Assembly (NCBI GenBank): GCA_002787235.1
Contig: PCWG01000015.1
Span: 124,001 to 188,000, forward strand
Direction: 5' to 3'
DNA length: 64,000 nt
Source of the DNA: Nitrospinae bacterium CG11_big_fil_rev_8_21_14_0_20_45_15
GTDB lineage: Bacteria; Nitrospinota; Nitrospinia; Nitrospinales; VA-1
Each line of letters opens with the position of its first letter. The first letter of the stretch is position 1. Made by a program: the position numbers and the translations under genes. This document shows positions 58,273 to 64,000 of the stretch, piece by piece. The notes beneath the pieces were generated by a model. It saw only the letters and a list, made by a program, of their open reading frames with translations, made no database searches and was not told the origin of the DNA.

Positions 58273-59919
58273 ATGGCCATCAAGGCATCAGATTTATTCA
58301 TCCGTTCTCTTGAGGCAGAAGGCGTTGAATATATCTTTGGCGTACCTGGAGAAGAAAATCTTGATTTCTTAAACTCAATGAAGGGCTCTTCCATCAAACT
58401 GGTCTTGACACGGCACGAGCAAGGGGCTGGTTTTATCGCCGCAACCTACGGACGTCTGACCGGTAAAGCGGGAGTTTGTATAGCAACTCTCGGACCCGGT
58501 GCTACCAATCTGGTGACCTCTGCGGCCTACGCACAATTGGGCGGCATGCCTTTGGTGATGATCACCGGACAAAAACCTATCAAAAAAAGCAAACAGGGCA
58601 AATTTCAGGTTCTTGACATTGTCGAGATGATGCGTCCCTTGACCAAGTTTTCCAAACAGATTGTCAATGGCAACAATATTCCCTCTCTCGTTCGGGAATC
58701 CTTTCGCATCGCCCAGACCGAGCGACCCGGTGCCGTCCACCTCGAACTGCCCGAAGACATCGCCGAAGAACAATGCAATGGTGCCCCGGTCAATATCGGC
58801 CGCGAACGCCGCCCGACAGCAGATCCTAAAATCATAGCCGAAGGCGTGGAAATGATCCGCGCCGCAAAAATGCCCTTATTGCTCATAGGAGCCGCGGCCA
58901 ACCGCAATCGAACACGTGTTCAATTGACCCGCTTCATTGAAAAAACCGGCATCTACTTTTTTGACACGCAGATGGGAAAAGGCGTTGTGGATGAAAGAAA
59001 CCCCAAGTTCATCGGAACCGCCGCCCTGTCACAACACGATTACCTGCATTGCGCCATTGATCGCGCCGACCTCATCATCAACGTCGGACACGATGTCATC
59101 GAAAAGCCCCCCTTCCTCATGGAAGCTGGCGGCACCAAAGTGATTCACATCAACAACATGCCTTCCAATGTGGACGACGTTTATTTTCCACAACTCGACA
59201 TCGTTGGCGACATCGCCAACACCATCAAAAAAATCACCGACACCATTGAGAACAACTCGCAATGGGACTTTAGCTATTTCCAGCGTGTCACCGATGAAGT
59301 CAACAAAAACGTCAAAAACAAGGAAAACGATTCCAGCTTTCCCATCATCCCGCAATACCTCGTTTCGCAAATCAGAACCCTAATGCCCGATGACGGAATT
59401 CTCGCGCTTGACAACGGAATCTACAAAATCTGGTTCGCGCGCAATTACAAAGCCCACGAGCCCAACACCCTGCTCCTGGACAACGCACTCGCCACCATGG
59501 GAGCCGGACTTCCCTCAGCCATGGGAGCCAAAATCGTCTATCCCGACCGGAAAGTCATGGCCATCTGCGGCGATGGCGGATTCATGATGAACTCACAGGA
59601 AATGGAGACCGCCGTACGACTGGGACTCAACATGACCGTGCTCGTCATCCGCGACAACGCCTACGGAATGATCAAATGGAAACAGTCCGGAAAAGGCTTT
59701 GACAATTTCGGACTCGATTATGGCAACCCCGACTTCGTGAAATACGCAGAATCCTATGGAGCGCAAGGCCACCGCGTAGAAAGCTCCGCACAACTGAGCG
59801 AACTGCTCGACAAATGCCTCAACACTCCCGGAGTCCATTTGCTCGAAGTCCCCATCGACTACAGCGAAAACGAAAAAGTCCTCATTGAAGAACTCAAATC
59901 CGCCACCTGCATTCTGTAA
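58273..59919 (+). CDS. Acetolactate synthase large subunit-like ThDP enzyme
   Basis: The 548-residue protein has three ThDP-enzyme domains. The catalytic glutamate is E49 in RHEQGAGFIA, followed by ATLGPGATNLVTS. The ThDP-magnesium motif GDGGFMMNSQEM starts near 433, with the asparagine in RDNAYGMIKW. AGGAG lies just before the start. It makes acetolactate from pyruvate or a related product. It resembles the catabolic AlsS-like form more than IlvB because no regulatory subunit gene follows, but this is not decisive. A strong terminator follows 30 bases later. Confidence 0.85.
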   Translation: MAIKASDLFIRSLEAEGVEYIFGVPGEENLDFLNSMKGSSIKLVLTRHEQGAGFIAATYGRLTGKAGVCIATLGPGATNLVTSAAYAQLGGMPLVMITGQKPIKKSKQGKFQVLDIVEMMRPLTKFSKQIVNGNNIPSLVRESFRIAQTERPGAVHLELPEDIAEEQCNGAPVNIGRERRPTADPKIIAEGVEMIRAAKMPLLLIGAAANRNRTRVQLTRFIEKTGIYFFDTQMGKGVVDERNPKFIGTAALSQHDYLHCAIDRADLIINVGHDVIEKPPFLMEAGGTKVIHINNMPSNVDDVYFPQLDIVGDIANTIKKITDTIENNSQWDFSYFQRVTDEVNKNVKNKENDSSFPIIPQYLVSQIRTLMPDDGILALDNGIYKIWFARNYKAHEPNTLLLDNALATMGAGLPSAMGAKIVYPDRKVMAICGDGGFMMNSQEMETAVRLGLNMTVLVIRDNAYGMIKWKQSGKGFDNFGLDYGNPDFVKYAESYGAQGHRVESSAQLSELLDKCLNTPGVHLLEVPIDYSENEKVLIEELKSATCIL

Positions 59920-59950
59920 AATCCAGATGCAAAGCGGTCAACCACAAAAT

Positions 59951-59987
59951 AAAAGCCCCCGGATCAATCGATCCGAGGGCTTTTTTG
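59951..59987 (+). terminator. Strong intrinsic terminator after the acetolactate synthase-like gene
   Basis: AAAAGCCC then CGGATC (59951-59965) pairs with GATCCG then GGGCTTTT (59970-59984) with one mismatch and an AATC loop; a T-run follows. It shields the accessory ATPase pair downstream from readthrough. Confidence 0.92.
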
Positions 59988-60016
59988 TTAAGCTTAACAC
60001 TACTACTCTTTAAGAG

Positions 60017-60045
60017 TGGAGTTGATTCATAGAAAAATTTATAAT
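60017..60045 (+). promoter_or_regulatory. Candidate promoter for the ATPase-DUF4276 pair
   Basis: A perfect TATAAT (60040-60045) is preceded at 17 bases by TGGAGT (60017-60022), a weak -35. ACTCTT and AAGAGT (60005-60017) form an inverted repeat at the edge of the -35, a possible operator. The remaining 130 bases to the ATPase start are A/T-rich and without other signs. Confidence 0.4.
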
Positions 60046-60177
60046 ACCACTATGATGGAATGAGCCAAAATATTTTCAGCTAATAGTGCCAACCACAACA
60101 AAAAAATGCGAAGTGCTTAAAAAATTTAATGTCTAAAAACAACTTCATCGCTATCATATTGTCAAATAGTTTTCCCC

Positions 60178-61311
60178 ATGTCTGGAGCTTACAGACCAAT
60201 GTTTGAGCAACAAAATACTCACCTTAAAAAAATAGAGATTTGTGGATTCAAATCTATTAAGCATCTCAATTTAGAAATGAATCCTATTAATATTTTGATT
60301 GGCGCAAACGGGTCTGGAAAATCAAACTTCATTTCAATATTTTCATTTTTAAGTAATCTTTCGTTAGGTAAACTTCGGACTCATGTAGAAAGAAATGGTT
60401 TTGCTAACACATTCTTCCATTTTGGTCCAAAGACGACCTCCAAAATTACGATTGATATTGAAATTGCAAACAATGGGTATCATGTAGATTTTGTTCATGG
60501 CGAAAATGATGATTCCCTTGTTTTTGATAATGAATACTGTACTTTTTCAGGCTCAAACAAACACTGGGGTATTAGAGGAAAACTGGGCGAAAGCGGACTT
60601 CTCCCAGGTTCAGCAGCCGCAAGCGATTATGTACAAAAATATACTAAACAATACATGGATCAATGTCGTGTTTATCATTTTCATGACACGGGACCCAAGG
60701 CAGGATTTAAACAAGCTCAAGATTTAAATTCAAATTCATTCTTACATTCTGATGCTAGTAATCTGGCCCCTTTCCTTTACCATCTCAAAAATAAAGCACC
60801 GTCAAGTTATCAGGAAATAGTTTCTGCTATCCAAACAATAGCACCTTTTTTTCACGATTTTTACCTTGAACCTCGAGGAGGGAAAGAGGGGGAGGAATCT
60901 CTTCTTCTAAGGTGGATTCATCGTGACCACGACATACCCTTTTCTGCAAATCAACTTTCCGATGGCACTGCCCGTTTTATTTGCATGACCGTTTTATTTC
61001 TTCAACCTGAATATTTAAGACCGTACACAATTGTCTTGGATGAACCTGAATTAGGTTTGCACCCTGCTGCTTTAAATTCTCTCGTAGATATCATAAAGTC
61101 AGTGTCTAAAACAAATCAATTGATCTGTTCAACCCAGTCTGTAGAATTTGCGAATCTATTCGAACCAGAAGATTTTATTGTAGTAGATCAGGTAAAAGGG
61201 ATTTCAACATTTAGACGACCAGAGGAAAAGGAACTTCACCATTGGTTGGAAGACTTTGGCATGGGGGATATCTGGAATAAAAATCTCATTGGAGGCCGGC
61301 CTGAATGGTAA
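60178..61311 (+). CDS. AAA/ABC-type ATPase of a two-gene defence-like system
   Basis: The 377-residue protein is an SMC/RecF-like ABC ATPase (AAA_21 type). Residues 18-31 (KKIEICGFKSIKHL) open the fold. Walker A is G42-ANGSGKS, the ABC signature is LSDGTARFI (260-268), Walker B is VLDEPELGLHP (287-296), and the switch region is CSTQSVEFA. A coiled or helical insertion lies between about 150 and 250. No ribosome-binding site is obvious; M1 or M8 may start. It overlaps the DUF4276 gene by seven bases. Such ATPases, paired with TOPRIM-like effectors, sense phage in systems such as PARIS; exact family unknown. Confidence 0.88.
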   Translation: MSGAYRPMFEQQNTHLKKIEICGFKSIKHLNLEMNPINILIGANGSGKSNFISIFSFLSNLSLGKLRTHVERNGFANTFFHFGPKTTSKITIDIEIANNGYHVDFVHGENDDSLVFDNEYCTFSGSNKHWGIRGKLGESGLLPGSAAASDYVQKYTKQYMDQCRVYHFHDTGPKAGFKQAQDLNSNSFLHSDASNLAPFLYHLKNKAPSSYQEIVSAIQTIAPFFHDFYLEPRGGKEGEESLLLRWIHRDHDIPFSANQLSDGTARFICMTVLFLQPEYLRPYTIVLDEPELGLHPAALNSLVDIIKSVSKTNQLICSTQSVEFANLFEPEDFIVVDQVKGISTFRRPEEKELHHWLEDFGMGDIWNKNLIGGRPEW

Positions 61312-61901
61312 GAATAGGGGTTTCCGTAGAAGGACTCACTGAAGAGAGATTTATAAAAAAAGTACTTGCCCCATATTTATTGAACAAAGGCATAGCTATC
61401 GTACCAATATCCCTAGGTGGTCGTGTAAGCATTGATAGGGTAAGAAATGAAATGCAAAAATTAGCTATTAATTTCGATTACGTTACTACCCTTTATGATT
61501 TTTATGGTTTTCGTAAGAAAGATGTTGGGGAAACCAAGGATTCTCTTGAGTCAAAAATTTCAAATAAAATACATACGGCAATTAAATCTAAGTTGATTCC
61601 GTACATACAGATGTACGAATTTGAAGGGTTACTTTTTTCCTGCCCACAATCCTTATCATCTACCCTAGAGGGCAATTCACTTGAAACATGGGCAAAGGAC
61701 ATACTTTCAAAGTTTGATCACAATCCAGAGAAAATTAATGACTCTCCAGATACTGCTCCATCGAAAAGACTTTTAAAGGACACCAATTATCGCAAAATTA
61801 CCCACGGTCCTAACATTGCTGAAGCAATTGGCATCAATAAAATACGTGAAAAGTGTGTTGGCTTTAATGCATGGTTGGAAAAACTGGAGAAATTACCGTA
61901 A
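61305..61901 (+). CDS. DUF4276 (TOPRIM-like) putative effector
   Basis: The 198-residue protein matches DUF4276. VSVEGLTEERFIKKVLAPYL contains E9 of the acidic start, VTTLYDFYGF contains D65, and IQMYEFEGLLFS contains E105 and E107; KINDSPDTAPSKRL is a later motif. The acidic residues are arranged as in TOPRIM-type nucleases such as OLD and AriB, suggesting metal-dependent cleavage of nucleic acid. The ATG overlaps the ATPase stop (ATGGTAA). Activity against DNA, RNA or tRNA is unproven. Confidence 0.85.
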   Translation: MVRIGVSVEGLTEERFIKKVLAPYLLNKGIAIVPISLGGRVSIDRVRNEMQKLAINFDYVTTLYDFYGFRKKDVGETKDSLESKISNKIHTAIKSKLIPYIQMYEFEGLLFSCPQSLSSTLEGNSLETWAKDILSKFDHNPEKINDSPDTAPSKRLLKDTNYRKITHGPNIAEAIGINKIREKCVGFNAWLEKLEKLP

Positions 61902-61917
61902 GAAAGAATTTACTTTC

Positions 61918-63660
61918 TCACCGTCCCGCTAATACAGCTTTGTTTTCCAAATTTGGTTCGTCGTTTTGCAGGGTCTGGTGCTGTTCGACGTTCTCCAGCA
62001 CGCGTAGCAATTCCCGACTTTCGGCTTCGAGTCGTTGGTAACACTGGATGGTGGCTTTGGTCAGGACAACGGGATCATCTCCCAGAAAATTCTCTTTCCG
62101 TTTGGAGAACAGTTCGGCGACGGGTTTGATCTCGGGATGGGCGAAGCCTATATTTTTTATTTTCTCGTCGATGCTTTCAATCTCTTCGGTCAGTTTTTGC
62201 AGGGTGTTGCCTTTGTTTCGGTTCCCGGTCAGATTTTTTAGTACGGTGAATCCTGCCTTGATGCCTTTGATGGCGTGCTCGATCAATTGCTCCAGTTCCT
62301 GTTTCTTTCTTTCCAGCGCGGGCTGTATCTTCTCCCATTCTCCACAATCGTAATGTTCGTTCATGAAGCGGACGATTTCGGCTCCGGTCGCTTTCGGATC
62401 GCTCAGTCTCTTGCCTTCCAGCACCATGGGCCAGAAATGGTAATAGGCTTCTTTGAAGAGATCGACGAGTTGGAGCGGGTGTTTCAACAGCGGGATGAGA
62501 CGCAGTCGTTTTTTATGATCCCATTCGGTTTTGACCAGATTCATATCTGGAGCGGTTCCCCAGCTTGCAGGCCATTGCCATTTTCCAGTCTGTTGATGTT
62601 CTGCCATCATTCCAAACACGTGTTTGGGTTGCACGGAGTGGATGCAGATGATGTTGTTGCAGGCCACGCCGTAACTGCAGGGGGCGCAGGCAATGCGTGA
62701 CTGGAAAATCAGGTGTCCGGGCGCGTAGGGTCCGGTTTCGTAGGGATGCGCGTGAGCAAAGAACAGGCCGACGATTTTCACGCCCAATGCGGCGGCGATG
62801 TGCATGGTCCCGGTGTCGTTGGTCACGAGGTACTGACATTTCGGGAGCATGGCGGTCAATTGGGTGATATTTGTTTTCCCGGTCAAGTCCACCACTTGCA
62901 TTTTATTTTTTACGGAATCTTTTATCTTTCCTGCCAGCTCGGATTCGCCTGCGACGCCGAACAGAATGATCTTCGCGCCGAGTTCTGCGGTCAGCGAATC
63001 GATCAATTCGGCGAAATAATGCGCGGGCCAACGTCGCCCTTCCAGACTGGAGCCGGCTTGCACGCCGATCAAAAAATCGTCGGACCGGATGCCCTGCTCG
63101 GCCAACAATCCGGCAATGCTGGCGGAGTCGTCGGGTCGGGTTTCTATGCGTACGGTTTCGCCTGCCGGATCCATGTCTCCACAACGGGCAAAAATTTCAA
63201 CCAGGTTGAAGGGATTGTAGGCCCGGTTGAAGGGCTCGATCCCGAAGTACTGCATCCAGGGATGCAGTGACATGCGGTCGCCTTCTTTGTTGCAGGCAAA
63301 GCCTATGGTTCGTTTGGGGTTCAGGTACAAGTTCATGAAAGCACTCAGTTTGGAGTGACTCAGGTTGACCACCAGATCGAATTTGCGCGACTTAACTTCA
63401 TCCATGAATTGTTCGAGGTACTGAAAAACATCCACCCACAAAGTCCTTTGCCGATCTTCTTCTTTGCCTTTGAACTGACGCAGGTTGAGTACGATGGTTT
63501 CGTCCACATGAGGGATTCTCTCGGCAAACTCGGCGAAATCGGTCGAGACCATTTGCGTGATTTTCGCGTCGGGGTACTTGGCGCGCAATCCAGAGATGAG
63601 AGGCGTGCCCTGTATCAGGTCGCCGAGCCGGGTCAATGTCAGTACGAGGATATTTTTCAT
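61918..63660 (-). CDS. Heptosyltransferase-like GT9 glycosyltransferase with C-terminal helical extension
   Basis: The first 350 residues have the GT9 pattern: LVLTLTRLGDLIQGTPLISGL, FDLVVNLSHSKLSAF, GVQAGSSLEGRRWPAHYFAEL and YLVTNDTGTMHIAAALG. GT9 enzymes add heptose or related sugars in LPS core. The last 230 residues, beyond HVFGMMAEHQQ, are unusual: glutamate- and lysine-rich helices (LEQLIEHAIKGIKAG) that may form a coiled coil or bind a partner. A cluster of cysteines (CAPCSYGVACNNIIC) sits at about 330-345. The neighbouring partial gene is another glycosyltransferase, so the pair may glycosylate protein or surface polysaccharide. G+C content is higher than upstream. Confidence 0.85.
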   Translation of the reverse strand: MKNILVLTLTRLGDLIQGTPLISGLRAKYPDAKITQMVSTDFAEFAERIPHVDETIVLNLRQFKGKEEDRQRTLWVDVFQYLEQFMDEVKSRKFDLVVNLSHSKLSAFMNLYLNPKRTIGFACNKEGDRMSLHPWMQYFGIEPFNRAYNPFNLVEIFARCGDMDPAGETVRIETRPDDSASIAGLLAEQGIRSDDFLIGVQAGSSLEGRRWPAHYFAELIDSLTAELGAKIILFGVAGESELAGKIKDSVKNKMQVVDLTGKTNITQLTAMLPKCQYLVTNDTGTMHIAAALGVKIVGLFFAHAHPYETGPYAPGHLIFQSRIACAPCSYGVACNNIICIHSVQPKHVFGMMAEHQQTGKWQWPASWGTAPDMNLVKTEWDHKKRLRLIPLLKHPLQLVDLFKEAYYHFWPMVLEGKRLSDPKATGAEIVRFMNEHYDCGEWEKIQPALERKKQELEQLIEHAIKGIKAGFTVLKNLTGNRNKGNTLQKLTEEIESIDEKIKNIGFAHPEIKPVAELFSKRKENFLGDDPVVLTKATIQCYQRLEAESRELLRVLENVEQHQTLQNDEPNLENKAVLAGR

Positions 63661-63671
63661 GGAATGTGTTC

Positions 63672-64000
63672 TCAGTTTTTTTGAGTCATGACCTGATCCA
63701 GCATCAAAAACAGTATCTCATTTTTTGAGAGGTCGCCCTGCCCTTTTTCGATACTGTCCATGACGGTCTTGAGCGAGAAATCGGGGGTTCCGCGAAAGTG
63801 TTGCAGAAACGTTCCCAGTTCGCCTTTCGTGCCGGCCTGTTCGATGACCCTGTCTACAGGGTCTCTTCTATTTGCTGTGCGTGCTGTCATTTGCTCCAAA
63901 CGACGGGAGACGATGTGGATCAGCATTTCCGACATTCGGTGCGCGATCGTATGTTCGGCCAAAACGCGCGTGCGGGCGCGTTCGGCCATGCGCTTGCGTT
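63672..64000 (-). CDS. CgeB-like glycosyltransferase, C-terminal fragment (cut by window edge)
   Basis: The frame runs off the window; the visible 109 residues end the protein. RKRMAERARTRVLAEHTIAHRMSEML resembles the closing segment of CgeB/DUF3880-type glycosyltransferases (GRERVLAEHTYRHRM-like), where the H and Arg residues lie near the donor site. The rest is a helical C-terminal tail (RRDPVDRVIEQAG and EILFLMLDQVMTQ). It precedes the GT9-like gene by 11 bases on the same strand. Confidence 0.65.
   Translation of the reverse strand, partial: RKRMAERARTRVLAEHTIAHRMSEMLIHIVSRRLEQMTARTANRRDPVDRVIEQAGTKGELGTFLQHFRGTPDFSLKTVMDSIEKGQGDLSKNEILFLMLDQVMTQKN

Noticed and set aside
60022-60045. TTGATT and TATAAT as a promoter pair
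   Set aside because: The spacer is only 12 bases; I kept TATAAT with a weaker -35 at 17 bases.
1-64000. tRNA, rRNA, CRISPR arrays, insertion sequences or prophage genes
   Set aside because: No cloverleaf with a GGTTCGAATC-like arm in a gap, no regularly spaced repeats, no transposase or integrase frames were seen.

Overview
The window reads as a chromosomal segment of a Gram-negative (diderm), flagellated, respiring bacterium. It encodes an outer-membrane porin-cytochrome pair, FtsEX/EnvC, flagellar proteins and complex I subunits. Gene content and order (panBCD, FDH-like NuoG, MtrAB-like conduit, abundant TPR and two-component proteins) would fit a marine Nitrospinota-like organism, but that is an impression from protein style; no rRNA or other decisive marker is present. 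Most of the window is moderately AT-rich. The end, from about 61.9 kb, is visibly richer in G+C, and the gene pair at 60.2-61.9 kb is visibly richer in A+T.

Layout. 0-2.7 kb (minus): start of an FAD-linked oxidase, a receiver-PAS regulator, a tiny membrane protein and coaBC. 2.9-7.6 kb (plus): pseudo-receiver, deoxynucleoside kinase, panB-panC-panD (with coaBC, most of the route to coenzyme A), a membrane TPR protein and an HTH regulator. 7.7-15.6 kb: rhodanese, a decaheme cytochrome c plus MtrB-type barrel, DUF523/DUF1722 protein, then an envelope cluster (SH3, M48 protease, formyltransferase, exported unknown). 15.6-19.1 kb (minus): three-gene signalling operon (small regulator, HDOD, hybrid histidine kinase). 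19.5-28.9 kb (plus): ammonium transporter, large periplasmic TPR protein, nuoE-nuoG-nuoD behind a strong promoter and structured leader, and a flippase-like protein.

29-38.2 kb (minus): methyltransferase; a retropepsin-like/RimK/aspartoacylase-like triad; CDF transporter; an mscS-mgtE(soluble)-mgtE operon; a small protein and an exported methionine-rich protein. 38.3-40.6 kb (plus): FGE-fold protein, endonuclease III and an M14-type hydrolase. 40.8-51.9 kb (minus): a cell-envelope and flagellar block, ftsE-ftsX-envC-ctp-tsaD-fliL-(two small genes)-fliK-flhB C-domain-mltD. 52-59.9 kb: an orphan protein, HmuY-like plus FGE-fold lipoprotein pair, RNase E/G, a divergent phosphoglycerate kinase and an acetolactate synthase-like enzyme closed by a clear terminator.

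60.2-61.9 kb (plus) holds the most likely accessory system: an ABC/SMC-type AAA ATPase overlapping a DUF4276 (TOPRIM-like) gene, resembling ATPase-nuclease anti-phage pairs. The window ends in a glycosyltransferase pair on the minus strand (heptosyltransferase-like GT9, and a CgeB-like enzyme cut by the edge). I see no tRNA, rRNA, CRISPR array or insertion sequence.
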